A DNA stretch of 42,362 bases from the NCBI GenBank assembly GCA_021813385.1, contig JAKAKT010000030.1, positions 1-42,362 of the forward strand. The letters are read 5' to 3'. The stretch comes from Microcaldota archaeon (GTDB taxonomy: Archaea > Micrarchaeota > Micrarchaeia > Burarchaeales > JAKAKT01). The notes under the pieces are model-generated. The model was not told the origin of the DNA. It did no database searches and saw only the letters and a list, made by a program, of their open reading frames with translations. Both the position numbers and the translations under genes were made by a program. This document shows positions 1 to 7,582 of this stretch, one piece after another (the stretch's first letter is position 1; every line of letters starts with the position of its first letter).

Positions 1-116
1 GCGCGGGTATTTATGAGGTGCTTGCTTCGGTTGTTGCGACTTGGGAACTGCAAGGAGTCGAGCCGAGAGGGGCATTAGTGGCTGCCGTCAGGGGCTAAAC
101 ACATACCCCCAACATA

Positions 117-482
117 ATGTCTTTTATACTTGAAGGACCTTTACCTTTTAAGTCAGAAGGCATACGTGGTCCTTTTCCAGAAGCAGTAAGGAAAAAAGCA
201 ACCGATAGCCTGCCGGAAGCAATCCGAAGATATGTTGAAATCAACGGGACAGATAAGGACCAGTCTACAACCAACGTCTTTTCTAGCCTTTGTCGTCTCC
301 CAGAAACACCAGCAGATGTCAAGGATCAATTGCGAGACATGCTCGCTGCGCGCGCCACAGAACTCGCAAAAACTCGCAATCCACTCGCAGGGGATGGCTT
401 GACTGTCGACCTCCCAAGAGTCAATCGGGGGCATGGCTTGGCCGGCGGAGGGCCAGCAAAAACGAGGCTTCTGCCGAGGTAG
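117..482 (+). CDS. Small hypothetical protein (doubtful)
   Basis: This is an open frame of 121 codons upstream of the ribosomal cluster. I do not recognise the product. The middle part (roughly residues 20-90) looks like ordinary soluble protein with amphipathic helices, and the C-terminus is rich in Gly, Arg and Pro. No GGTG-type ribosome binding site precedes the ATG, although the ribosomal genes downstream mostly have one. A TATA-like ATTTAT lies near position 10, but it is far from the start. Codon choice is compatible with coding. It could also be a chance frame in an upstream spacer. Confidence 0.3.
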   Translation: MSFILEGPLPFKSEGIRGPFPEAVRKKATDSLPEAIRRYVEINGTDKDQSTTNVFSSLCRLPETPADVKDQLRDMLAARATELAKTRNPLAGDGLTVDLPRVNRGHGLAGGGPAKTRLLPR

Positions 483-486
483 GAAC

Positions 487-496
487 CTATATAAAT
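487..496 (+). promoter_or_regulatory. TATA box of the ribosomal protein cluster
   Basis: CTATATAAAT is a strong match to an archaeal TATA element. It predicts transcription from about 512-520, leaving a leader of roughly 130 nt before L3. The stretch 483-645 has no gene I can support. It holds a nine-codon open frame at 558-584 that may be chance. A leader this long would allow regulation of the operon, but I see no clear L4- or L1-type binding structure. Confidence 0.6.
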
Positions 497-645
497 CCTC
501 CCTCGTATAACATTGTCCATCGCGTTTATCCCTCCGATAACCGCGACGAAATTCACAATGGGTTGGAAAAACTCCACCTTTTGAGAAATGCCCCGGGCAT
601 ACCTCCGAAGGTTCAAAAAACAACTCATTTTTACAGGCAATCTTT

Positions 646-1623
646 ATGGCAAGAGGAAACAGGCCGAGCCATGGTTCGCTCCAGATACGGCCGAGAAAAA
701 GGGCAAAGAGCCAGATGCCCCGCATAAACAGCTGGCCGAAGGTAGAGGAGTCCACGCTTCTCGGCTTTGCGGGCTTCAAGGCCGGCATGACGCACATCAC
801 GATGATTGACGACGGCCACTCCGCGACGAAGAACCAGGAAATCCTCGTGCCCGTGACTGTTGTTGAAGTTCCTCCGATGATTATGTTTGGCCTGCGGGCA
901 TACTCGGAAGACCCGAGGTCTCTCGCCCCGCAGGTTTTCTCCGACGCTTTTTCAACTGATGAAAAAATTTCAAAGCTCCTCTTTCTGCCCAAGACCGACG
1001 GCCTTTCGGCAATAGAGAAGAGCCTGGACAAGGTCACCGAGATTCGGGCTCTTGTGGCTGCGGTTCCTTCCAAAACACACATCGGCGCAAAAAGGCCCGT
1101 GAAGATGGAAGTGGCTGTTGGCGGGAAGAGCGCCAAGGACAAGTTCGAGTATTGCAAGGCACTTCTCGGGAAGGAAATCAAGGCAGCTGATGTTTTCAAG
1201 GAGGGCGAATACGTCGACCTCGTCTCCGTGACAACCGGAAAGGGCTGGCAGGGCCCAGTCAAGAGAATTGGCGTCGAGCTCCAGAGGCACAAGGCAACCG
1301 GGAAAGTGAGGCACGTCGGGACACTCGGTCCCTGGCACCCGGCACGCGTGATGTACACGGCTCCGCAGGCAGGCCAGATGGGCTACCACAAGAGGACCGA
1401 GATTGCGAAAAGGATTATAAAAATAAGCGACAAGCCCGAGGAGATAAACCCGGACGGCGGGTTCATCAATTTCGGGCTCGTGAGGAACGATTACCTTCTC
1501 ATAAAGGGCTCAGTCGGCGGACCGAAGAAGAGGCTGATTCGGATGAGGAAGTCCTGGAGGACTGTCCCGGCGCCGAAGAAGCCAGAGATAAAATATGTAT
1601 CGAAAACTTCAAAGCAAGGTTAA
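646..1623 (+). CDS. rpl3: 50S ribosomal protein L3 (uL3)
   Basis: A large-subunit protein that binds 23S rRNA near the peptidyl transferase centre and starts subunit assembly. The N-terminus MARGNRPSHGS followed by a basic PRKRAK stretch and a WP motif is the usual archaeal L3 start. The Gly/His-rich loop around residues 205-245 (GTLGPWHPARVMYTAPQAGQ) is the extension that reaches the catalytic centre. At 325 residues it has normal archaeal length. It is the first gene of the long cluster, has no obvious ribosome binding site, and is followed 6 nt later by L4. Confidence 0.96.
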   Translation: MARGNRPSHGSLQIRPRKRAKSQMPRINSWPKVEESTLLGFAGFKAGMTHITMIDDGHSATKNQEILVPVTVVEVPPMIMFGLRAYSEDPRSLAPQVFSDAFSTDEKISKLLFLPKTDGLSAIEKSLDKVTEIRALVAAVPSKTHIGAKRPVKMEVAVGGKSAKDKFEYCKALLGKEIKAADVFKEGEYVDLVSVTTGKGWQGPVKRIGVELQRHKATGKVRHVGTLGPWHPARVMYTAPQAGQMGYHKRTEIAKRIIKISDKPEEINPDGGFINFGLVRNDYLLIKGSVGGPKKRLIRMRKSWRTVPAPKKPEIKYVSKTSKQG

Positions 1624-1629
1624 GATTGA

Positions 1630-2469
1630 ATGGCAAACCCAAAGAAAGGGACAAATTCAACAAGAAGATTGGTGCAAGAAATGAAAGCAAACGTTTATTC
1701 ACTTGAAGGCCAGGCGGTCAGGCAGGTCGAGCTGCCAAAAGCTTTCGCAGAGCCGGTCCGGCCAGACCTCATCAGGAGGGCCGTCATTTCCGAGCAGACG
1801 AGGGAGTACCAGCCCAAGGGTTCGCTCAAGGAAGCCGGTGTTCAGACGAGTGCGGACTACAAGGGCAGGAAGGAGGACTTCGGCTCGATAAAGAACCACG
1901 GAATTTCAAGATTGCCCAGGGAGAAGCTCCCGAAAGGCAGGTTCGGCAGGGTAAGAATCGTTCCTTTCTCCGTGAAGGGAAGGAGAGCTCACCCGCCGAA
2001 AGTTGAGAAAATACTCATAGAGAAAATCAACAGGAAGGAATACTCAAAAGCAATGGCAAGCGCGATTGCAGCAACAGGCAGGAAAGAGCTTGCTTCCGAA
2101 AGGGGGCATTCAGTTGATGGGGTCAAAGAGTTCCCGCTCATAGTCGAAGACGGATTCGAGAAAATTGCGAAGACAAAAGAAATCCTGAAAGCACTTTCAG
2201 CCCTTGGAGTCGAGAAAGACCTCGAGAGGGGAAAGAAGAGGAAGAAGCTGACGGGAATAGCGAGAAGGAGAAGGGGAGGCGTGAAAGGACCGAGGACCGT
2301 TCTCGTCGTAGTCGGAGACGAATGCGGAGCGCTCAAGGGCGCTAGGAACTTGGCAGGCGTCGATGTTGCCATAGTAGGCAAGCTGAAGGCGAGCCAACTG
2401 GCCCCAGGAACACACGCAGGCCGCCTAACCCTTTGGACCGAGAATGCGATAAAGAAATTGTCAGGTTGA
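1630..2469 (+). CDS. rpl4: 50S ribosomal protein L4 (uL4)
   Basis: A large-subunit protein with a globular domain on the rRNA surface and an extended loop lining the exit tunnel. The loop is visible as the basic stretch around residues 85-130 (SRLPREKLPKGRFGRVRIVPF and following). Two starts are possible. ATG 1630 follows AGGTTAAGATTGA, close to the local ribosome binding pattern, and gives 279 residues. ATG 1681 follows GGTGCAAGAA and gives 262 residues beginning MKANVYSLEG, as in most archaeal L4. I give the longer form because its 6-nt gap fits the packing, but the shorter one is nearly as likely. Confidence 0.93.
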   Translation: MANPKKGTNSTRRLVQEMKANVYSLEGQAVRQVELPKAFAEPVRPDLIRRAVISEQTREYQPKGSLKEAGVQTSADYKGRKEDFGSIKNHGISRLPREKLPKGRFGRVRIVPFSVKGRRAHPPKVEKILIEKINRKEYSKAMASAIAATGRKELASERGHSVDGVKEFPLIVEDGFEKIAKTKEILKALSALGVEKDLERGKKRKKLTGIARRRRGGVKGPRTVLVVVGDECGALKGARNLAGVDVAIVGKLKASQLAPGTHAGRLTLWTENAIKKLSG

Positions 2470-2473
2470 TTCG

Positions 2474-2725
2474 ATGAGAATACTCCAATACCCCGTCACC
2501 ACGGAAAAAGCGGTCGGCATGATTGAGCGCGAGAACAAGATAGTTTTCGTGGTCGACTCGAGGGCGGACAAGAAGCAGATAAAGGAAGCCATCGAGAAGA
2601 CCTACAATGTGAAAGTCGAAAAAGTGAATGTGATGAACGGGATAGATGGGAGGAAGAAGGCATTCATTAAGCTCGCGAAGGGCTATTCGGCTGACGACAT
2701 AGCGGCGAAACTCAAGATAGCGTAG
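2474..2725 (+). CDS. rpl23: 50S ribosomal protein L23 (uL23)
   Basis: A small 23S rRNA-binding protein at the mouth of the exit tunnel, where SRP docks. The 83-residue sequence opens with the family pattern LQYPVTTEKAVG and contains the conserved core ADKKQIKEAIEKTYNVKVEKVN, with a late loop NGIDGRKKAFIKL. Length is typical of archaea. GGTTG stands 5 nt before the ATG, and 4 nt separate it from the L4 stop. Confidence 0.96.
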   Translation: MRILQYPVTTEKAVGMIERENKIVFVVDSRADKKQIKEAIEKTYNVKVEKVNVMNGIDGRKKAFIKLAKGYSADDIAAKLKIA

Positions 2726-2733
2726 GTGTGAAA

Positions 2734-3483
2734 ATGGGAAAGATGCTCATACAACAGAAGCGCGGGAAAGGCTCCTCAGCATACAGGCGGCCCTCCCACA
2801 GGTTCTTCACCCGGCTCACTTACAGGAATTACGATGAGAAGGAAAGGAACGCATTCGTGAGCGGCCAGATAACACGGTTCATCGACGACCCGGCGAGGAC
2901 TGCGATTCTCATGGAAGTGAAGCTCGAGACAGGGGAGCAGCTCCATCTTCTTGCGCCGGAAGGGGCAAGGCTCGGTGACACGTTCCAGCAGGGAACAACG
3001 GCGCAGATTGCATTCGGCAACGTTCTCCCGCTTTCGAAAATCCCGGAAGGGATTCCGATATTCAACATAGAAGCGCACCCGGGCAATGGCGGCATTTTCG
3101 TCCGCTCGTCGGGAACAAGCGCATACGTTGTCTCCCGCGAGGGGAACACGGTCACGGTCCTTCTTCCTTCAAAGAAGACAAAGAAGCTCGACGCTTCCTG
3201 CAGGGCGCAAATCGGCGTCATCTGCGGCGGGGGCAGGCTCGAGAAGCCGATGCTAACAGCAGGCGCAAACCACCACAAGATGCACGCTAGGAACATGACC
3301 TGGCCGAACGTCAGAGGTGTAGCAATGAACGCTGTCGCGCACCCGTTCGGGGGCAAGCAGCACCACCCAGGAAGGCCGACGCCTGTCGCAAGGACCGCTC
3401 CGCCTGGAAGGAAAGTCGGGCATATCGCTGCACGGAGCACCGGAAGGCGCAAGACGGTCAAGAGGACCGACGGGCAGAACTGA
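2734..3483 (+). CDS. rpl2: 50S ribosomal protein L2 (uL2)
   Basis: A core large-subunit protein required for subunit association and peptidyl transfer. It shows the archaeal N-terminus MGKMLIQQKRGKG with SHRF, the OB/SH3-like middle, and the conserved late motif AVAHPFGGKQHHPGRP, which carries the functionally important histidine. A GTG at 2728 is also in frame, but the GGTG ribosome binding site at 2725-2728 places the start at ATG 2734, giving 249 residues. A 55-nt AT-rich spacer follows (3484-3538) with a TATA-like AAATATTAT, possibly an internal promoter before S19. Confidence 0.96.
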   Translation: MGKMLIQQKRGKGSSAYRRPSHRFFTRLTYRNYDEKERNAFVSGQITRFIDDPARTAILMEVKLETGEQLHLLAPEGARLGDTFQQGTTAQIAFGNVLPLSKIPEGIPIFNIEAHPGNGGIFVRSSGTSAYVVSREGNTVTVLLPSKKTKKLDASCRAQIGVICGGGRLEKPMLTAGANHHKMHARNMTWPNVRGVAMNAVAHPFGGKQHHPGRPTPVARTAPPGRKVGHIAARSTGRRKTVKRTDGQN

Positions 3484-3538
3484 AAAGGTTGAAACAATCC
3501 AGACTGAAAAAAATATTATGTGTTGAGAGCTGATTGCG

Positions 3539-3940
3539 ATGGCAAGAAAATTCGTTTACAGGGGAAAGAGCATCGAGGAGCTCAGTAACATGACGCTCGA
3601 TGAGCTCACGCCTCTTCTGACATCAAGAACGAGAAGGACCGTAATGCGCGCTGCAGCGAAATACAAGCAGCTACTTACGAAAGTTAGGAAGGCGAGGAAG
3701 CTCAAGCTCGATGGCAAGGATGTCACCATAAGGACACAGTCGAGGGAAGCAGTGATTCTCCCGGAATGGGTCGGCCTCAAGTTCGGAATTCACAACGGGA
3801 AGGAGTTCAAGAATGTCGCGATTACCCCTGAAATGGTCGGCTACAGGCTTGGGGACCTGGCCCATACGACGGGCAGGGTACTTCACTCGGGCCCAGGAGT
3901 CGGAGCAACGAGGGGAAGCAAGTTCATACCGCTGAAGTAG
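3539..3940 (+). CDS. rps19: 30S ribosomal protein S19 (uS19)
   Basis: A small-subunit head protein that forms a complex with S13 near the A site. Its 133 residues show the archaeal N-terminal part with FVYRGKSIEELSNM and the conserved end GYRLGDLAHTTGRVLHSGPGVGATRGSKF. Its position between L2 and L22 is the universal order. Confidence 0.96.
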   Translation: MARKFVYRGKSIEELSNMTLDELTPLLTSRTRRTVMRAAAKYKQLLTKVRKARKLKLDGKDVTIRTQSREAVILPEWVGLKFGIHNGKEFKNVAITPEMVGYRLGDLAHTTGRVLHSGPGVGATRGSKFIPLK

Positions 3941-3950
3941 GGTTGTCGAA

Positions 3951-4796
3951 ATGCCAAACTACGGATACTCGTACAAGGAAACAAGCGCAAAGTTTGCCAA
4001 GGCGCAGGCCCACGACATAGACGCGTCGTTCAAGGACCTTGGCGCCGTCTGCGATGCAATCAGGCGCAAGACTACTGACGAGGCTCTCGCGCTTCTTGAG
4101 GAAGTTTCCGAAGGGACGACCCCAATACTCTACAGGAAGCACAACAAGCACCTCGGCCACAGGCACGAGCTCGGCGGCAAGAAGGGGAGATACCCGAAGA
4201 AATCCGCGAAGATTGTCCTCACGCTCCTAAAAAACGCGATAGCGAATGCAGCCTACAAGGGGATGGGAGACGACCTCGTGGTCAAGCACGCTTGCGCGAA
4301 CAAGCAGTTGATTCTTCCCAGAATGGCACCGAAGGGGACAAGCAGGAGGTCAAATTACGAAACAGCGATAATCGAAATCGTCCTCGAGGAGTCGCCAGAG
4401 GCGGTGAACTCCTTCGGCAAGCTGAAAGCCAAAGCGAAAGCGGCGCTCTCGAAAGCGGACAAGGACAAGCTCGTTAGCGAAGAGTCGAAGAGGCTTACTG
4501 CGCACCTCACAAGCGTCATAAAGAAGAGGGCGCAGGAGAAGAAGGAAGAGAAGAAAAAAGAGGAAGAAGAGAAGAAAAATGGCTCTCACGAACACAAGCA
4601 CGAGGGAGAGGGCCATTCACACGAAGGGCACGAACATGACCACGCCCACGAGGGCCACGAACATGCCCATGAGCACAAAGAGGAGGAGCATACCCACGAA
4701 CACCCACACGAGCACAAGCACGAAACAGAGAATCACACTCACGAGCACAAGGAGGGCACTCCTGCCAACACTCGCACTGAAAGAATGAAAAAGTGA
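3951..4796 (+). CDS. rpl22: 50S ribosomal protein L22 (uL22) with a histidine-rich tail
   Basis: Residues 1-155 are a normal archaeal L22: an rRNA-binding fold whose long beta hairpin lines the exit tunnel, with the hairpin region seen at LPRMAPKGTSRRSNYETAI. After this the protein continues to 281 residues. There is a Lys/Ala-rich helix (157-195), a Lys/Glu run (195-210), and then a tail at about 213-266 with 22 histidines in alternating His-Glu, His-Ala and His-Lys steps. The family is usually about 150-190 residues, so the tail is an addition. It is in frame up to the stop, which overlaps the next gene only by the alternative GTG 4793. Runs of this kind bind divalent metals such as Zn, Ni or Cu in other proteins; here that role is inference. 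Confidence 0.94.
   Translation: MPNYGYSYKETSAKFAKAQAHDIDASFKDLGAVCDAIRRKTTDEALALLEEVSEGTTPILYRKHNKHLGHRHELGGKKGRYPKKSAKIVLTLLKNAIANAAYKGMGDDLVVKHACANKQLILPRMAPKGTSRRSNYETAIIEIVLEESPEAVNSFGKLKAKAKAALSKADKDKLVSEESKRLTAHLTSVIKKRAQEKKEEKKKEEEEKKNGSHEHKHEGEGHSHEGHEHDHAHEGHEHAHEHKEEEHTHEHPHEHKHETENHTHEHKEGTPANTRTERMKK
4583..4752 (+). repeat. Low-complexity CAC/GAG-rich tract encoding the His tail of L22
   Basis: An imperfect tandem array of short units reading CACGAG, CATGAG, CACGAA and CACAAG. The codon choice at His varies (CAC and CAT), so this is not a pure recent microsatellite, which suggests that the amino acid pattern has been kept for some time. Confidence 0.75.
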
Positions 4797-4804
4797 GATT
4801 TGAA

Positions 4805-5545
4805 ATGGATTGGGGGAATGGAATATTGGCAATTGAACGAAAATTCATCGAGGATTCCATAAACAGGTACCGGGTAGCGGTGTTCCTTGAGAAAGAGCTC
4901 GACAGGGCAGGTTTCTCCCACGTCGACATACAGAGGACCCCAATGGTTACGAGGATTGCGGTTTCAGTCACGAATCCGGGCCGCGTTATTGGCAAGAGAG
5001 GAAAAACCATAAACGACCTCACAACTGCGGTCCAGAAAGAATTCCGGATAGACAACCCGCAAATAAGTGTGGTAGAAGTTCCGACAGTGGAGCTCGAGCC
5101 CAGGCTCATGGCGAAAAAGGCCGTGAAAATGATTGAAATGGGCAAGAACATCCGAAGGATTCTTCACGCAACGCTCAAGATGATAATGGACGCCGGGGCT
5201 CTCGGCGCCGAGATAATCGCAAGCGGGAAGATTGCCGCGAAGGGAGGAAGGTCCAAGAGGCTTCGGGTCTCTGCAGGATATCTCCCGAAAGCAGGCGAGC
5301 CCTCAAGGCTTGTGAAAATCGCGTCGATAACCGCTTACCCCAAATCGGGGGCAATCGGGGTCGTAGTGAAAATAGTCCCGCCAGGGACGAAATTCCCGGA
5401 CAAGAAGGAGGCGAAGAAGATTGAGCTTCCAAGGGTGATAAGCTCAGCGGAACTTCCAGAGGCAATCGATGCCCCCGCGAAAGCCGCGGAAATCCGCCCC
5501 CCAAAGGCCGATGTGAATGAGGCCGAGGCGGAAAAGAAAGAGTAG
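4805..5545 (+). CDS. rps3: 30S ribosomal protein S3 (uS3)
   Basis: A small-subunit protein at the mRNA entry channel. The KH domain is visible with the GKRG signature at VIGKRGKTINDL, followed by the S3 C-terminal domain to about residue 195 and a low-complexity Pro/Glu/Ala tail. Starts are ambiguous. GTG 4793 overlaps the L22 stop, and ATG 4805 gives 246 residues. TTG 4826, preceded by a GGGGG run, would give MAIERKF, the form in which this family normally begins. I list ATG 4805; the TTG start is a serious alternative. Confidence 0.93.
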   Translation: MDWGNGILAIERKFIEDSINRYRVAVFLEKELDRAGFSHVDIQRTPMVTRIAVSVTNPGRVIGKRGKTINDLTTAVQKEFRIDNPQISVVEVPTVELEPRLMAKKAVKMIEMGKNIRRILHATLKMIMDAGALGAEIIASGKIAAKGGRSKRLRVSAGYLPKAGEPSRLVKIASITAYPKSGAIGVVVKIVPPGTKFPDKKEAKKIELPRVISSAELPEAIDAPAKAAEIRPPKADVNEAEAEKKE

Positions 5546-5568
5546 AACTAGCGTTGAAGCTGATGATT

Positions 5569-5820
5569 ATGGCAATCGTGCGTGTGAAGGAGGCAAGGGA
5601 ACTTTCCCCGGACCTCTTGGAAAAGAAAATCGAGGAGCTCTCCTTAGAGTTGAATACTGAGAGGGGGACTGTTGCGAGCGGCGGCAAAGCGAGCAATCCC
5701 GGCAGGATAAAGGAGATGAGGAGGACGATTGCGAGAATGCTCACGATAAAAAAGGAAAAGGAAAAAGGGGCCAAGCCAGCAGAAAAGAAGGCCGAGGCTC
5801 CGAAGAAAAAAATGGGGTGA
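5569..5820 (+). CDS. rpl29: 50S ribosomal protein L29 (uL29)
   Basis: A small helical-hairpin protein near the exit tunnel. MAIVRVKEARELS and the central NPGRIKEMRRTIARM are the family pattern. A TTG at 5554 and an ATG at 5563 are in frame, but ATG 5569 gives the usual MAI start. The protein has 83 residues, the last 25 being a Lys/Glu/Ala-rich tail. GGTGATT across the stop serves as the ribosome binding site of the next gene. Confidence 0.93.
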   Translation: MAIVRVKEARELSPDLLEKKIEELSLELNTERGTVASGGKASNPGRIKEMRRTIARMLTIKKEKEKGAKPAEKKAEAPKKKMG

Positions 5821-5829
5821 TTGGGAGCA

Positions 5830-6135
5830 ATGCCTGAAATATGCCCAAAATGCGGGTTGTTGAAGGATATCTGTGCGTGCGACGTGCTTGAGAAGGAGGA
5901 ATCCCAGCGCATCAAGGTGTATTCCACCAAGAAGCGCTTCGGGAAGCTCGTCACGATTGTCGAGGGCCTCGAGAAGGACGTTCTCGACAAGACGGCGAAG
6001 GAACTCAAGCACAAGCTGGCGTGCGGCGGGACCGCGAAAGACGGGTCAATCGTGCTCCAGGGGGACCACAAGGACAAAATAAAATCCCTTTTGGTTTCGA
6101 TGGGGTACTCCGAACACAGCATCACCGTCCGATGA
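5830..6135 (+). CDS. Translation initiation factor aIF1 (SUI1 family)
   Basis: A factor that binds the small subunit near the P site and enforces correct start codon choice. It shows the N-terminal four-cysteine motif typical of many archaeal members (Cys5, 8, 15, 17) and then the SUI1 fold with RFGKLVTIVEGL and KLACGGTAKDGSIVLQGDH. GGTGATT lies at 5817-5823. A TTG at 5821 is in frame but overlaps this ribosome binding site, so ATG 5830 is chosen, giving 101 residues. Its place between L29 and Rnp1 is standard in archaea. Confidence 0.95.
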   Translation: MPEICPKCGLLKDICACDVLEKEESQRIKVYSTKKRFGKLVTIVEGLEKDVLDKTAKELKHKLACGGTAKDGSIVLQGDHKDKIKSLLVSMGYSEHSITVR

Positions 6136-6139
6136 GCGG

Positions 6140-6430
6140 ATGTCCATGCTCAACAAGGATAACGCACTGGCCCACGAGTGGATTGGCCTGAACGCAAGGA
6201 TTCGCAAGAGCTCTTGCCGTGCGATGGAAGGCATAGCCGGCAAGGTCGTCGATGAGACGAAGAACATGCTCGTGCTCGAGGATGCGGATGGGTTCGAGAA
6301 GCGAATCCCAAAGAACTCTTCGGTGTTCGAAATCGAGGTCGGGCCCGGCGATTGGGTGAAAATTGACGGGAGCGCAGTCTGCTATGCTCCCGAAGACAGG
6401 CCGAAGAAGTTGATGAAGAGAATGAAGTGA
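6140..6430 (+). CDS. rnp1: RNase P protein component 1 (Rnp1, Pop4/p29)
   Basis: A protein subunit of archaeal RNase P, which trims the 5' ends of tRNA precursors. It has a short Sm-like barrel: GIAGKVVDETKNMLVLED followed by KRIPKNSSVFEI matches the family. Its 96 residues are usual. ATG codons stand at 6140 and 6146. It sits between aIF1 and S17 as in most archaea, linking tRNA processing to ribosome synthesis. The tRNA genes of this window would be substrates after splicing. Confidence 0.93.
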   Translation: MSMLNKDNALAHEWIGLNARIRKSSCRAMEGIAGKVVDETKNMLVLEDADGFEKRIPKNSSVFEIEVGPGDWVKIDGSAVCYAPEDRPKKLMKRMK

Positions 6431-6452
6431 TGCTCCCGAGATTGGTGATTTG

Positions 6453-6779
6453 ATGGTGGAATGCAAAGATTCAAAGTGTTATATTCATGGCGATGTCAAG
6501 GTCCGCGGCTCAAGGACCGAGGGAGAGGTCGTGAGTGACAAGGGCAAAAACTCGGTCATAATTGAACGGGACCTCGTGAAATACATCTCCAAATACGAAA
6601 GGTACGCGAGAAGAAAATCCAAGATTGCAGCCCACAACCCGCCATGCATCGGCGCAAAACTGGGGGATATTGTTGAGATTGGCGAGTGCAGGAGGCTCTC
6701 CAAGACAAAATCCTGGACAGTGACGAAAATCCTCGCGAAAGCCGAGAAAGAGAACTCGAAAAAGAGGAAGAGCAGGTAG
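6453..6779 (+). CDS. rps17: 30S ribosomal protein S17 (uS17)
   Basis: An early-assembly small-subunit protein with an OB fold. The N-terminal CKDSKCYIHGDVKVRG corresponds to the Cys-containing archaeal start, followed by HNPPCIGAKLGDIVEIGECRRLSKTKSW, the conserved S17 signature. It has 108 residues with a basic tail. GGTGATTTG before ATG 6453 decides the start over TTG 6450. Confidence 0.95.
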   Translation: MVECKDSKCYIHGDVKVRGSRTEGEVVSDKGKNSVIIERDLVKYISKYERYARRKSKIAAHNPPCIGAKLGDIVEIGECRRLSKTKSWTVTKILAKAEKENSKKRKSR

Positions 6780-6792
6780 CTAGGGTGAAATT

Positions 6793-7191
6793 ATGAAAGG
6801 AATTGAGTCTAAAATCACACGCGGCCTTTCAACTGGCTCAAGGCTCATTTGCGATGACAACAGCGGAGCGAAAATAATCCAGATAATCGGAGTGAAGAAG
6901 TGGAGGAGCAGGAAATCGAGGCAGCCGAAAGTCGGAATAGCGGACGTTGTAGTTGTTGCAGTCAAGAAGGGGACTCCGCAGATGAGGAAGAAAGTCGAAA
7001 CTGCAGTCATCATAAGACAGAGGCAGACAATTAAGCGCCCGATGGGCTACAGGCTCGCGTTCGAAGACAATGCAGCGATATTGATTGATGATCAGGGTCT
7101 CCCGAAAGGGACCGAAATCAAGGGTGCCATTGCGCGCGAAGTAGCCGACAGGTACCCCAAGGTTGCCGCAATCGCGGCAGCAGTTGTTTAG
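6793..7191 (+). CDS. rpl14: 50S ribosomal protein L14 (uL14)
   Basis: A large-subunit protein at the interface with the small subunit. STGSRLICDDNSGAKIIQIIGV and VVVAVKKGTPQMRKKVETAVIIRQ are textbook archaeal L14, as is the end of the barrel FEDNAAILIDDQGLPKGTEIKG. Length (132 residues) is normal. It lies 13 nt after S17 with GGTGAAATT before the ATG. Confidence 0.97.
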   Translation: MKGIESKITRGLSTGSRLICDDNSGAKIIQIIGVKKWRSRKSRQPKVGIADVVVVAVKKGTPQMRKKVETAVIIRQRQTIKRPMGYRLAFEDNAAILIDDQGLPKGTEIKGAIAREVADRYPKVAAIAAAVV

Positions 7192-7202
7192 AGGTCATGA
7201 TT

Positions 7203-7571
7203 ATGCCGACGAAGCCAAGGACTCAGAGAAAGGCCATGTACGAGGCGAAGCTCCACGAGAAGCACGCGCTTGTTGCCGTCCACCTCTCCAAGGAGCTAAA
7301 AGCAAAGCTCAATACGAAGGCACGGAGCCTGCCGGTCAGGAAGGGCGACAGGGTCAAGATAATGCGAGGCTCTCATGCTGGCAAGACCGGGAAGATATCC
7401 GAAGTCGACCTCAAGAGTTCGCTGGTGTTCATAGAAGGGATAGTAACAAGGAAGGCAAAGGGAGGGGAAGTCCTCGTCTCAATCAGGCCTTCAAAGCTTC
7501 TCATGCTGGATGGAGATTTTAACGACAATGAACGGAAAGCCCTCCTCGCGAGGAAGAAGGGCAAGGGTTAG
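7203..7571 (+). CDS. rpl24: 50S ribosomal protein L24 (uL24)
   Basis: An assembly-initiator protein with a KOW motif. The KOW region is VRKGDRVKIMRGSHAGKTGKI at about residues 43-63. RTQRKAMYEAKLHEKHALVAVHLS is the archaeal N-terminal part. ATG 7197 is also in frame, but GAGGTCATGATT places ATG 7203 at normal spacing, giving 122 residues with the typical basic end. Confidence 0.95.
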   Translation: MPTKPRTQRKAMYEAKLHEKHALVAVHLSKELKAKLNTKARSLPVRKGDRVKIMRGSHAGKTGKISEVDLKSSLVFIEGIVTRKAKGGEVLVSIRPSKLLMLDGDFNDNERKALLARKKGKG

Positions 7572-7582
7572 GGGTTGGTTTA

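Noticed and set aside
1-116. Possible 3' end of a structured RNA
   Set aside because: Some local pairing exists, but I could not match it to SRP RNA, RNase P RNA or a tRNA.
290-727. Plus-strand frame between the doubtful ORF and L3
   Set aside because: Overlaps both in other frames; composition is Arg/Ser-rich as in shadow frames.
153-1358. 401-codon open frame on the minus strand opposite L3
   Set aside because: It is antisense to a certain gene, has no recognisable domain, and owes its length to codon bias of the L3 gene.
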